A DNA stretch of 64,000 nucleotides, from positions 82,596,925-82,660,924 of the forward strand of contig CM038225.1 of the NCBI GenBank assembly GCA_021442155.1, read 5' to 3'. The translations under genes and the position numbers were made by a program. Each line of letters opens with the position of its first letter. The first letter of the stretch is position 1. Shown here in pieces: positions 1-10,993 of the stretch. Below the pieces are notes generated by a model. It searched no databases. It saw only the letters and a program-made list of their open reading frames with translations, and was not told where the DNA came from. The DNA comes from Cymbidium sinense (lineage: Eukaryota > Streptophyta > Magnoliopsida > Asparagales > Orchidaceae).

Positions 1-233
1 GATAATGATGGCTAACTCCATACCACCAATCAAAGCCTAATACTTGGCTTTGTTGTTGGTGCAGGGGTTGGAAAGTATGAGAATCTCATCACATCACAGT
101 ATAGAGTTAAGAGAACTATTCCTACCCCTGCCTTTTCTGGAAGAGTAGATTGTGGTGTTTCCCCTTTGTGAAAAGAAGCTGTACCATCAAAATACATCTC
201 CCATCGGTGGTTGCTGGCCTCCCCTAAGTTCAT
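1..233 (-). pseudogene. Second (archaeal-type) RNase H domain, truncated by window edge
   Basis: The minus-strand peptide contains WEMYFDGTA followed by GVGIVLLT, the opening of the RNase H fold, with the first catalytic Asp in YFDG. After a frame change it continues with a CTNNKA..ALIGGMEL-like stretch at about 1-60, the usual second block. In the family this domain removes the RNA strand of the RNA/DNA hybrid or contributes regulatory binding. It follows the RT-linked RNase H directly, which is the Tat/Ogre arrangement. At least one frameshift and one stop interrupt it. The rest lies outside the window. Confidence 0.75.
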
Positions 234-374
234 GATTTATTCATCAGGGAGATCATCATTAAGCGGAGAATCAGCAGGAAGTGGGTGTGCTGCTAAGAAA
301 TCCGCTAGTGTTTGTTCTTTAACCGCATAGAGAGGTATGCATGTGATATCAAACTGTGAGAGGATCATGGACCA

Positions 375-770
375 TCATGCAAAATGTCCGGATAGCATTG
401 GCCGTGTCATGAGATACTGTAGTGGATTGGTTCTGAAGATCAAGTTCACCTTATGAGAAAACATGTAGTGTCGTAGCTTTTGAGAGGCAAAGATCAAAGC
501 TAGGGAATGTTTCTCAATAGGTGGATAGTTTGCTTCAGCAGGAATCAGATGATGGCTGAGGTAGTATAGATCATTCTCCTTCCCTTCATCATTAGCTTGG
601 CCCAATACAATGCCAAGAGAGTCATCCAATGCAGCAGTGTAAAGGATGAGTGGCCTGCCCGGGATAAGGGCTGCTAGAACTGGCTGCTTCACCAAATACA
701 GCTTGATGTCTTCAAAGACATGTTGACACTTGTCATCTCACTTGAACTTGGCATCCTTTTTGACAAGTGC
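375..770 (-). pseudogene. RT-linked RNase H domain
   Basis: A 106-residue open stretch (375-695) includes LILYTAALDDSLGIVLGQ, then LYYLSHHLIPAEANYPPIEK and SLALIFASQKLRHYMFSHKV. This matches the RNase H connection of Ty3/gypsy polyproteins: a beta strand with a catalytic Asp position (usually D-A-S, here partly changed to T-A-A-L-D-D), the Y-S/H-L block and the ALIFASQKLRHY helix. It degrades template RNA during minus-strand DNA synthesis. It sits directly downstream of the RT core. Upstream of residue 1 the frame is lost by a frameshift near 700-740. Confidence 0.85.
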
Positions 771-799
771 TGAAAATGGCTTGCATCTCCCCGATAGGT

Positions 800-1395
800 T
801 GCAAATAAAGCATCTTAGATACTCCAGTCATCTTTGGAAGGATCAGAGTTGAGTTAAACTCTTAGGAGGTGGCATTTTTAAGATAGCTTTGATCTTTTGA
901 GATCTATTTCTATTCCCCGATGTCAGACAACAAACCCAAGGAATTTTCTTGAAGATACTCCGAATGCATACTTCAGGGGATTCATTTTGAGGTTATATTA
1001 TCTTAACTATTCAAAAACTACTCTCAAGTCAAAGAGGTGGTCTTCCTTTTTTCTACTCCAGATTACTAGATCATCAACATAACACTCAACCTGATAATGG
1101 ATGAGTTCATTGAAGATCTGAGTCATGGCCCATTGTATGTAGCACCAGCATTTTTAAGGTCAAAAGGCATGACCCTATAACATATGATTCTGATCGGGGT
1201 TCAAAAAGCAGTGTTTCTTTCATCTTCAGGAGACATCTTGATTTGGTTGTAGCTAGATGACCCATCCAAGAAAGAGAAAATGACATGAGATGAGGCGATG
1301 TCCACCATTAATTCTAATATAGGAAGAGGAAACTCATTCTTAGGACATGCCTTATTTAAGTCCATGAAATTGAATGCACATTTGAATTTGGCCAT
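800..1395 (-). pseudogene. Reverse transcriptase core
   Basis: The clearest part is a 64-residue frame (1201-1395) with DLNKACPKNEFPLP and the FSFLDGSSSYNQIKMSPED block, the palm-domain strand bearing the first catalytic Asp. Continuing in shifted frames at about 1050-1200 are the MPFDLKNAGATY block and a YVDD box, the catalytic pair of aspartates. The enzyme copies element RNA into DNA in the virus-like particle. At least two frameshifts and one stop break the domain, so it is inactive. The domain order with its neighbours is normal for Ty3/gypsy pol. Confidence 0.9.
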
Positions 1396-2954
1396 TCTTC
1401 TTCTTAACTGACATACACCGCAACAAGGTAGGATATTTTTCTTTCGATGAAACCAAAGATCGATCGCTTGACTTCTAAATGACCCGTTGTTCGATTTCTA
1501 ATCGCACGCGTCTAGGAGCTTGCTTGATATGATTAGCGTTAGGATCTATTGCTATCTTGTGGACTACTACATCAGAAGATAATCCGGGCATCTCTTCATA
1601 ACTCATGTGAAGTAGTTTTTAAACTCAGTCAATAGCCAAACTAATTTATTGGTTTCTTCTTCATTCAGCAATGAACTGATGTACGTCGGGCGTGGATTTT
1701 CTTCTATCCCGAGGTTGTTTTCTTTAAGCTTGACAATTGTTGAATGGATCTCCTCTTCAAATTATGGAGGTGCATCCTTGATTTAGAGATCATCTAAGTC
1801 ATCTCAGATTTCTAAACACACATTCTCATAAGAGTTGGTGTTGTGTGAAAAGAACCTATCAGACTCTAAATGATTGGTAACAACTAAGTAGTAATTATCA
1901 TCAACGACTGGACCTACTGTACCGAATCTTAGTCTTGCTCTTGATTGTGCTTCCTTGCATGTATTGTTCCATAACTTTTTAATGTGCTCTGACCTGTGCC
2001 TGGACCATGTATGAGGAACTAAACCTTTCTGTATAAGATTATGAACACAAGGCGAGTAAAAGTCAAATGGTAATTCCATTAATTCTTTAAATGTATCCTC
2101 CTCAAGTTCTACATCAACTTTGAGACTTGAGTATGATGATCCCAAAAATAATATCTTCGGCTTCATATCACTGGAAGACTTAGGGGCTTCTTTAACTACT
2201 AAACCTTCAACTTTTTGAGATGAAAGTGAGGTTAGAACTAAGGTTCCTAGCTGCTGCCTAATAGTGTCAGATAAACTTGATTCAAATACTTTGCTTTGTC
2301 TGGAGGCCCAATTTTTGTCATCATCTAGATCGAAAGTCACCTCCAATGGAACCCACTGAGAGGGGATGGCTGGTATACTAATCACATTAGACTCATCCTC
2401 CGAGCTGGATTCCAAGTCTATGTGAATACTAGGGGTACTCTTATGAACTGGGACATGACCCATGTTGGCTGATGGCCAACCAAAGGGTCTTCCACCTTTG
2501 GAACTACCTCTATTTCTGCCTATGCCTTTGCCTGGTGGGGGTCGAGTCATCCTACCCACATGTCCATATGATGGAATGGACTGTGGGTGGAATGTGGTAT
2601 GCAAATCTATTTCTTCTTCAATTCCCCTTTCTTGTTCACTTGGATTTTCATTTTTCTTTTCTTTTTCTTTTACTTTTTTTTCATTTTATTTTTCTCTTGA
2701 ATTTGAGTTTTGTCCAAGTTCTCAAGAAAGGGTGTTTTGAGGAAGATAGTAGGTCACATCCTCATAGATCTTAACCTCTTTAACTAAAAATAGCTTTTCA
2801 TCTCCATTGACACGGTATTCAATCCCATCCTTTCTGAACTTGATGTCCTAATGGAGGGAGGATGGAATTATCTTATTTTGATATATCTAAGGCTTACCGA
2901 GTAAGTAGTGAACGAAGTATTCAAATTAATGATGTAAAAGTTGGCTTCAATCTT
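1396..2954 (-). pseudogene. Pol linker between protease and RT
   Basis: A 266-residue open frame (1804-2604) carries a glycine/arginine-rich N-terminus (PPPGKGIGRNRGSS), an acidic serine patch (DLESSSEDES) and a hydrophilic remainder with a VVDDNYYLVV stretch near the C-terminus. I recognise no catalytic domain. Plant Tat/Ogre-type polyproteins have a long, poorly conserved, acidic spacer between protease and RT, and position and composition fit that. The remaining bases on both sides (1396-1803 and 2605-2954) are in broken frames. It is the longest open frame in this element, but I would not treat it as a separate gene. Confidence 0.6.
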
Positions 2955-3415
2955 CTAGTCACCTATCTCGAAAGGTAATATTATAGAACTTAAAGCCCGC
3001 TCACCTTGTTTATTGAATCCTCTCAATATCATCTGATCTCTTTGGAGTGTAGAGATGTCGATCCTTAAATAGGAAAGGGTCTTTAGAATCATAATGTTCA
3101 TCATGTCAATCGAGAACTGGAAACTGAATTTTCCCATGTCAACTGTGATGTAGAGGGGACGGTTGTGCTCCAAGTCCCCCAGAAGTAGGTCTTCATCTGT
3201 GAAGGTGATCCCCTGAGCTTTTTTGTGTAATGTGCCTCCTCACCTATAGCAGTCAGTTGAGCTAAGCATATCTTAGGATCAAGGAGAGCCTTGATTAGTG
3301 ATTCTCTCATTTCTTTGGATAAGACAGGGGCATCATATATGCTTAGCTTAGATGACAACTTTCTTAGATGAGAGAGGACATTGTAGTCCACCTTAGGTTG
3401 ATCCTCCACAAGCAT
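2955..3415 (-). pseudogene. Aspartic protease domain, active site degenerate
   Basis: Two overlapping minus-strand frames (3101-3415 and 2955-3173) cover the protease. The stretch HNRPLYITVDMG, then a strand with SIDMMNIMILKTL, then LRGFNKQGERALSSIILPFEIGD follow the plant Ty3/gypsy protease pattern: flap strand, catalytic Asp loop, and the helix-strand pair after it. The family has D-T/S-G (often D-G-G-S) at the active site; here the position reads I-D-M-M, so the glycine/serine part is lost. The protease normally cuts the Gag-Pol precursor. A frameshift near 3100-3170 joins the two frames. Confidence 0.75.
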
Positions 3416-3417
3416 AT

Positions 3418-4640
3418 CTAAGGGTGGAGCATCCTATGGAGGGGCTTCTCGATCCTCTGTACCAATGACTTCATCTTGAGGTGCTGCCTAGGAGGTAGAA
3501 CATTGCCACTAAGGAGGTTGACTTCGATGATCTCTTGTGGCAGGGTAATGGAAGGTTCTACTTGCACATCAGGCTCACCTACAACTTCTCCTATGGGACC
3601 CTCAAAATCAGATGATTCCAAGTCTATCTCAAGAGGTGAACTTGTAGCATTTAGAGTAGGAAAGTCTAACTCTGAATCAGAAAGAGGAAGATCAAAATTA
3701 TTAATGTTATTTTGATATGAAGAGTTATCATTAAGAATAGAAGTAGACAACCCATCAGAAGTAACACAGATGTAATTCATGCTAGATTTATTCTTCAATT
3801 TCTTAGATTTGATAGGAGGTACAAGGTAGAAGTCAAGTAAAGTAAGTGGGGTAAGGGATTATTTGCCCATACAAGAGTTCTACTAGTAGAAAAGAAGAAC
3901 TAGAAGTAGAGGAAGTCACCATGTGGTAGCGTAGGACGGAGGGACTGATTAGTGATTGCCACCGGGCTATTCTGACACATGCTTGTTGCTAAGCTTCCCC
4001 TTTCCCCGAGTTGGCACTGAAAACTTGCAAACCTTCCTTAATGTTAAAGGTTTGAGCTGACTCAGGCACCTATAAGGAAAGTTTCTTGATCTTTTGTACA
4101 ATCTTTTTAGAGGTTTTGAATAAAGAGATATCCCAACTTTTTTTAGTTTTGGAAGGACCACAAGTATCCCCAAGGATTACCCTAATGAAACTGGATGGTT
4201 ATTCCACAAGGTATTCCTTCGGGATAACTATAACACTAGTCTTGAAGCTATATTCAAGCCAGTCCTTAAATGTGAAGCAATCCTCCAAAACATAACTTTG
4301 CAGATGGTGGTAGGGGCAAAAGTTAGGATCATGGCTTTTGCCCACTTCCTCTAATCTCTAAGCTTGGGTAGCTAAAAATCAGACTTCTTTAAGAGATTCT
4401 TAAAGATCTTCTTGATTACCTCCCTCTTAAATGAATAAGGTTTGTTGAGTTTATCCAAAAGAGTAAGTGGACCATATACGACAACGTATATGTACACGCG
4501 ATGATATGGTCGAGGAGGCTGCCGGGCCGTGGAGGCGCTATGGAGGTTGGTAGGTCGCCTGGTGGTGATAGAGGTGGGTGAGTTCGTGGTCTTGACTGAT
4601 CTCTCTAGCTTGCTCTTATCCATTGTCATTGTCACACGCT
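3418..4640 (-). pseudogene. Gag-protease spacer
   Basis: Includes a 126-residue open frame (3418-3798) that is acidic and serine-rich (for example LDLESSDFEGP-like stretches) with no recognisable fold. The rest, to the end of the gag core, is in broken frames with basic segments. I see no intact CX2CX4HX4C knuckle. In this family the stretch between capsid-like Gag and protease is long and variable, so this is most likely spacer. No function is claimed. Confidence 0.5.
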
Positions 4641-6130
4641 TTCCTCATATACCTTCTATGGCTTTGCTTTGGGCAACTGGTCTTGAAAAGAGAACTGTTT
4701 GGCCTATCATTGTAGAGTAGCCATCTTATTGATTAGCTTCTCAAAGGTTTTGATGGTGAAGCCCTTAAGCGTGAAGGTGACCGTGCCATGGATATTTTTT
4801 AGAAGAATCTCAATGGCATGCTGCTCAGACAGCTGTAGCTCACATTTCATACTCATGTTATGCCATCTGAGAATGTAATCAACAAGGGACTCACTTGGGT
4901 GTTATTGTGCTACAACAAAATCGACAATAATAACCCTTTACTGAGCTCTAGTAAACCTCTTGATAAAGAGTTACTCCAACTCAGCAAATATCTTCACTGA
5001 ACTATTGGGAAGTTCAGCATACCAATCGAAAGCTATCCTTGCTAGGCTACTGACGAAGAGGCGGGATAGCAAAGCATCGTTGCCACCGGTGTTGCAACAA
5101 CTGGCTCTAAAGTGTGTAATATGTTGCCTCGGGTTTCCACTACCATCAAAACTATTGATGGAATGTGGCACGAAACCCTTTAGATATTGGATTGCGTCAA
5201 ATTTCTCCGGGTAGGGTCTATCCTTTGGAACTGATGATCCTCCCCAGTCTTGAGCCAACGCTTCCTTCACCTGCTGCTCAACCATGGAATTTATAGCTTT
5301 TTTCTTGTATGGAGTTACTTTCCACTACCTTCCTATACATGCTAGTGCTTCCTTGCTCGATGAGAGGCTAGGTCTTGACTGGGTCCAAGACATGCACTAA
5401 CTCTGGCTGACTAGTCTCAGCTGTAGTAGGATGAACTGCTAGTTCTTATTTCTAAAGTACTGAGACTGCTGCTAACAAATCCTCAAGCTGCCTCGCCATC
5501 TTATCTATTTGTTCATCTTTCTTCTTAAACTGATATTGGAGGTGTTGGGCTGATTGGGCTATGTCTTCCTGCTCAACCTCACTTTCCATAGCCTGCTGCT
5601 CTCTAAGGAGGGATCCCTTGGAATCTACCATGGAAACCCTAGCTGAGTCTCCTAAAAAATCATCTTCGTTAGGATCAAAGCTAATCTTCTCCTCATCAGA
5701 CTAGTCATATCCTAGAATCCCCTTCTTTTCCATAAAATAGTGAGCTACTATATTATCTAAAGATCGATCTATCAAAATTGGCACAAATGCTTTCAGTTGA
5801 CCATTGATGGGACCCACATCATGAACTGTGAGGCACTGGACCTCCCCTGCTACTGGAGAATCAATTCTATGAGGATTGTACTCACTAGAAGAAATGCACT
5901 CCTAGCTGTCACTGACCCTGAAATAGGTGACACTCCTAGGAGGCTCTACTATCATGGGTGCAACATGGCTATCATCTCCTCCCTCTACAACTCTTGCAAC
6001 CATCTCTATGTCCTATTGAATTGGTGGTGTTGGTGAAGGGATGACCACTATGCTTTGGGGTCACCATTCCTTCCGCCACACCATGGGTAAGGTCAGGAGA
6101 GCTCACCTCCAGAGGTGTAGATGGAATGGG
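4640..6130 (-). pseudogene. gag (retrotransposon capsid region)
   Basis: The core (4971-5285) reads like a plant retrotransposon Gag: YLKGFVPHSINSFDGSGNPRQHI, then LFVSSLARIAFDWYAELPNSS. It continues in shifted frames at 4740-4970 with FIKRFT-, VDYILRWHN- and FEKLINKMA-like blocks, the typical helices of the capsid N-lobe. Upstream (5285-5733) is a hydrophilic, probably coiled-coil segment (KKKDEQIDKMARQLEDLL). A Met codon lies at 5731-5733, but readable frame continues to about 6130, so the true start may be farther upstream. Gag would form the particle that packages element RNA. Several stops and frameshifts are present. Confidence 0.85.
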
Positions 6131-6213
6131 ATTCTTTGGCGGTCAATCACCAACCTTCTCTCCTAGATGTGTCCTTCATGGCCTTGAAAACCGAGAAACC
6201 GTAACATGAATGG

Positions 6214-6256
<43 letters not shown>

Positions 6257-7230
6257 GTGTGGTGGAGACACCACTTACTCTCTCAAAATAGGGACCCTCT
6301 TCCTATGATAGGTCATCCATGTAAGTAGAATACTATCTATTTGATCAATGTGGGTAGCACACCGATCAAGAAAATCAATGAGTGTGACCGGCACCAAACC
6401 TTGCCTCTTTCACTAGTGATTTGAATCAAGTGGGCATCGCCCTCTCCTACAGAATGTTTCCCCATGCCGTGGGATGATGGATCTCATCAATTGAGCCTGA
6501 CTTAGAACATCAGAAGGCCAACCTAGCAGAATCAACGGAGGTGCATATGACCTCCGCTTAAAATGAAATCAAGCATGTGAAGTATGGATCCTCCTAGAAT
6601 CCACTCTGTCATACCCTAAAGAGAGGATGAAATTGGTTAACCAAGTGGAAATCAGTACCTCCTCCATGACCGACCGCGGCCTCCATCTCCTAGAGATGCG
6701 GTATGGTACCTTAATCATGCGCTTTTGTTTTCTCAGTCCCGCAGGGGTGAGTGGAGTAAGAACTAGACCCAACCTCAAAAGCTGGGGAGGAAATCTCTGA
6801 GATCATAGGAGCCTAACCCTTAGAGGGTGCTAATGAGTGGGTGCTAGCCCAGAGATGGAAACCACAGACACACTGCTACCATGCATCACACCGCACCGGT
6901 GTAGAACGCCACCGCCTTCCTCGTGAGGAGAGAAGTCGATGGCAAATCAATCTAAATGACTGCTTCTACCACCTACTATCTGTGAGGGGAGTGCCTAGTG
7001 ATCCTCACCCCCTTGAAACCTCTATAGAAATGGATGAGATGGGTGTAATCAACTGGGAGAACCCATCCAAGGCCAAGTCCATACCAGGGGAAAGTACATA
7101 CTTCCAAGCCATATAGTCAAAAAAAAAATTGAACTATAGTCAAATGAGATCGATGCCGAGAATCTAATATTGGAAACAAACTTGTATCAGATTTCTGCTT
7201 TGTTGACTTCTAAATTTGAATTTAAAAATT
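6131..7230. other. Leader segment between gag and hairpin array
   Basis: Part of the 5' leader of element 1 (transcribed on the minus strand). It has short, broken frames on both strands, none recognisable. Ogre elements often carry an extra ORF before gag; no convincing remnant is seen here. Apart from the GA microsatellite I see nothing assignable. Confidence 0.5.
6219..6254. repeat. (GA)n microsatellite
   Basis: Uninterrupted GA dinucleotide run of about 18 units in the leader of element 1 (CT on the element's sense strand). Confidence 0.95.
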
Positions 7231-9190
7231 GAACCCACATACAACATCTTGGAAGTGCTAAGTGGGGTTCAAATGAATTTAGAGAAGATTTAGAGATTTG
7301 ACTGGGAAGAGGAATTTTTGAATATGAATCTAATTTTAATAAATTTGGGTATGTTGAAATGGGTTCACATATTTTAGAAAGATGCTTCCATAGGTTCATG
7401 TTTGAAATTAGATTTTGATTTGAGGACCCTTTCCTTTAACAAATTTGAATATGTTAAAGTAAGGGTCAATTGGTTTTGTTTTTGATTTGATATTTTGCAA
7501 TCCACTCACTTAGCAAATTTGGGTATGTTAAGTGAGGTGTTTGAAAAAAATGTTTCTTTTTCTTTGGTTGTTTTATCTTATGAATTATTGGTGATTTTGA
7601 AAATTGGAATTCCCACATAGCAAATTTGGGTATGCTATGTGAAGAACCCAAGTGTGTTTTATTTTTTTGGAAGATTTTTGAAAATAAGATTCTTAGCAGA
7701 TTTGAGTGTGCTAAGAAAATCCTAAAGTGTTTCATTTGTTTTAAATATTTTTTATTTTTGAAAAATAGGTTCCTTAGCAAATTTGGGTATGCTAAGAAAA
7801 TTCTAATATATTTATTTTTTATTCTAATTTATTTTTGATAAGTATGATCCTTAGCAAATTTAAGTATGCTAAGGGATTCCTAATGTGTTTCTTTTTGGTT
7901 TTCATTTGTCTTTTTTTAAAAAAAATTGAAAGTGGAGACTTGATTTTGGCAAATATGGCATGATAAAAATGAAGTTCCCCTTAATTTTGTGAAATGGAAA
8001 TTTCACTAAGCAAATTTGAGTATGCTAAATGAAATTCCAAAAGAGGTGTTTAAAATTTTTGTGTTTTGGTTTAAAAATGGAGGCTTCACTTTAGCAAATT
8101 TGGTATGCTAAAGAGTGAAGTTCCAAAAGTGTTTCTTGAAAATTTTGTAAAATGAAAATTTCACTTAGCAAATTTGAGTATGCTAAATGAATTTCCAAAG
8201 AAGGGTGTTTCAAAATTTTGTTTTAGATTTTAAAAGCGGAGACTTCATTTTAGCAAATGGGGTATGCTAGAATGAAGTTTCAAATATGTTTTGAAAATTT
8301 TTGTTTTTGATTGATTTTGAAAAGAGAGATTTCCTTTTAACAAATTTGAGTATGTAAGATGGAAATCAATTATGTTTCATTTTCCAAAGATGTATATTTT
8401 GTGTGTAATTATTTCTTTTAGAAAGAGGAAATCCTAATTTAATCATATGTGGAATATGTTAAGTGGGATTTTAAATTGATGTCATTTTATTTGGAAATGA
8501 AATTTTCATTCAATAAATTTGGGTATATTGAATTGAGATATTCATATGTGCTTTTGAAAAAATTTAGTGTTGTTTGAAAATGAAACTTCCATTTAATAAA
8601 TATGGGTATATTGAATGGAAAGGTTCATATGTGCTTTCAAAAATTTATTTATTTTTTATTTTGTTTGAAAAGGAGTCCTCCACCCAATAAGTGTGGGTAT
8701 ATTGAATGGAGAGGTTTCATATGTGCTTTTTGAAAATATGAAAATCCCAACCTAGCTCATGTGGAATGTGTTAGGTGGAAGTTCAAAAAGTTATGGTTTT
8801 ACTTGAAGAGGTAATATCCATTCAACACATTTGGATGTATTGAATGGAAAGGCCTATCTTCAAATTTAATCTTTTTGAAAATATGATTGTTGGAATTTTT
8901 ATTTTTGAAACTGAGGTCTTCACCAAAAATGAATTGAGTGAAGAAACACATTTGTATTTTTAGAAAAAATGTAATTATTGGAATCTTATTTTTGTAAAGA
9001 TGATCTTACATAATAATCATCAAGATTGTTAGATGAAGATGATTTAGGAAAATTTTTGTGCAGAATATTTTATTATGTGCATTTTTGAAAGATTGCTTTT
9101 TGAAAAACATGGTTTTTGATAAGGATTTATTTTGACTTTATTATTTTAGAATGAACCTTTCCTTACCATAGAAATGATAAAGGGGAAGTC
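7231..9190. repeat. Array of about 23 hairpins with conserved loop and co-changing stems
   Basis: Imperfect palindromes recur about every 84 bp (spacing 60-107). Approximate extents: 7231-7270, 7325-7368, 7425-7467, 7503-7539, 7614-7641, 7690-7717, 7773-7796, 7849-7874, 7939-7975, 7996-8038, 8079-8124, 8154-8196, 8239-8281, 8328-8367, 8428-8473, 8508-8533, 8582-8626, 8677-8714, 8746-8778, 8817-8848, 8917-8944, 9003-9034, 9155-9190. The loop is usually close to AATTTGGGTA or AATTTGAGTA, but the arms differ and still pair: CACATAGCA/TGCTATGTG, TTCTTAGCA/TGCTAAGAA, CCTTAGCA/TGCTAAGG, ATTCAATA/TATTGAAT. At 8239-8281 the 17-nt arms differ only at two positions that would be G-U type pairs. Spacers are T-rich and partly repeated (TTCATATGTGCTTT near 8540, 8623 and 8716). 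It lies in the leader of element 1, so the RNA would carry it on the minus strand. Confidence 0.9.
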
Positions 9191-9431
9191 TTTAAATATT
9201 TTCTTTTTATTAGATCTTTTTATTTTTATCCATTGGAGAACTCAACAGGGGTTTTAAGACCAACACGTGGCAAGGTCCTAAAACCTAAAGATGCTGACTA
9301 GCTTAACTTATAGATGAAATAAGCTAAGTGCCATTGGAACGAAAGATAGTCTTGGATTCATACCAAAGTACGAACCCACTATCGATAGTTGGAGACAATG
9401 ATCATTTGCCAAAGATGGAGAGAGGAACCAT

Positions 9432-9448
9432 CCCAATTTGAGTCACCA
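9432..9448 (-). other. Degenerate primer-binding site of element 1
   Basis: On the minus strand, 8 nt after the LTR end, the sequence reads TGGTGACTCAAATTGGG. It aligns with the better preserved site at 20408-20424 and begins with TGG, as a site pairing with a tRNA CCA end should. The flanking leader bases (GATGGAGAGAGGAACCAT on the plus strand) are the same at both sites. Confidence 0.7.
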
Positions 9449-10968
9449 GAAAATCTGTGGTGAAATTTTATATGTAATTTCTAAAGAAGTACAATATATA
9501 TTTCCATCTTCACTCTATGTGGGATAAAAATGAAGATAGAAATATACATCTCTTTTTTATACATTTTTTTAACACCACATAGATCCACATATATTCTTAT
9601 TGAGGGTGATCGGGTATGACATTGAGGAGGTGTACTATCTCAAAAGATAGAAAACACCACCCTACAATGGACCTAATCACATCAACAAGGACTCCTAAAG
9701 ATAGTGGATCTGCATGTGTGCCAATGATTCTTCCCCTGCTTTACATGGAAAAGTAAAGTAGGGTTTATTTTAAATCGTATTCGTAAAGTTCCCTATAGGG
9801 GCAAGCCCCATAGTTAATTATATCCTAAGGGATGAGATCTCTTAGGAATACTCTCGATTAAAGTAAATGATCATTATCTCCAAAGATTTTAATAAGTAGG
9901 ACTATCAATCGATTAGTTTGTTTTGGAAGATTAAATGAGATTGATCAAAAAGAGGGAGTTATTGTCTAAGCCAAAGGAAGATAAGTAGAAGATGCTCACG
10001 ATGCTAGGAAACCTAGCGAGCATCTCAAACTATCCTATGGTTGGGATTTACATTTTTGAAATTGAATTATTCATTTGAGTTGACATTTTATTAGAAGTTT
10101 GGGGCTTATGATTCCAAAACACAAGGTTATGGAAATGCCTAAGAGGTGAGGATTTATGCTTATGGACCATAGAAGGGAGAAGCAACCTTAGAACCTAAAT
10201 CTAAGGAGCTTTGGGCCAAAAGCAAACCTAAATCTAAGGATGGGTATTTGGTTTGCCTCCACAAGAGAGCAAACCACAACGCTTGGACTTACAACCTGGC
10301 ACCAACTAACTCCTACTATTCTAAATTCATGTAGGCAAGTCATATGCTTTATGCAAGATAACTAGGCTATTATTTATTTAGAAAGAGACTATATCCTTAA
10401 ACTCACTCCCTAAAGAGACTAGATCATGTAGGTATGCATCAAATGACCTAAATCTAATGCAAATCATATTACATGTTATTTTAATTTTTGGATAATCATT
10501 TGACTCAGGCTTATAGGATTCGTATGACTAATGCATGAGAAGTAAGATTATTGGCCAAACTCAGTGAGAAGGGAGGAGGTGTGTTTCCACCATGGCTCTC
10601 AAAGGTCAAGCAAAGTTTCTCTGGAAAAGGTGGAAGCCCTCCAATCAGTGAAATAATATGCATTTGTGCATGATAAAAGAAATACTCATCCACTAAGGGG
10701 TTGCTAATTCTTTTATCTTGATTTTAGCTAAGTTTAAGGTTATGAGTTCTTTATTTTAATTTTGAATTGTTAAATTTGGTAGAAGATTTATTTTTTTCTA
10801 AGAGCCTAATCCACATCCAGGCCATACATCAAGCAAGGAAGAAACTAGGAAAATGATGTCATCTTAATGCACAAACTAAACAAATCATCAATTAATTTAT
10901 AAAGCTAACACAAAAGAATAAGAGGCCATTTGTGGTCGGGCACCATCGCAAAAACCTGAAAATAAATA

Positions 10969-10993
10969 GGGTAGCTGAGCTCTACCCTTATAC
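10969..10993 (-). promoter_or_regulatory. Putative LTR 1 promoter: TATA-like box beside a palindrome
   Basis: On the minus strand GTATAAGG is followed at once by GGGTAGAGCTCAGCTACCC, a palindrome with 7-8 bp arms. The same arrangement occurs in LTR 2 (21855-21882) and LTR 3 (63396-63424), although the surrounding sequence has diverged strongly. Conservation and a TATA-like element suggest the transcription start region (U3/R boundary). This is inferred, not shown. Confidence 0.55.

Larger units (their letters stand above)
1..9448 (-). mobile_element. Tat/Ogre-type Ty3/gypsy element 1, leader and gag-pol (decayed)
   Basis: On the minus strand the order is primer-binding site, long leader, gag, protease, linker, reverse transcriptase, RNase H, then a second RNase H cut by the left window edge. 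The extra RNase H after the RT-linked one is known from the Tat/Ogre branch of plant Ty3/gypsy elements, and the primer-binding site resembles the one I associate with that branch. Integrase and the 3' LTR would lie left of position 1. The coding part is split by many stops and frameshifts, so the copy is old and cannot be autonomous. Its 5' LTR is 9456-17394. Lineage assignment rests on domain order and primer site, not on a phylogeny. Confidence 0.85.

Noticed and set aside
2462..2774. Two plus-strand ORFs of 92 and 100 codons with a hydrophobic Phe-rich tail
   Set aside because: Antisense to the pol linker of element 1; the hydrophobic part is a TTTTC low-complexity run.
7231..9190. CRISPR-like array (regular spacing of a repeat and variable parts)
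   Set aside because: Eukaryotic transposon context, repeats are imperfect palindromes with variable arms and conserved loops, the spacers are similar to one another, and there are no cas genes.
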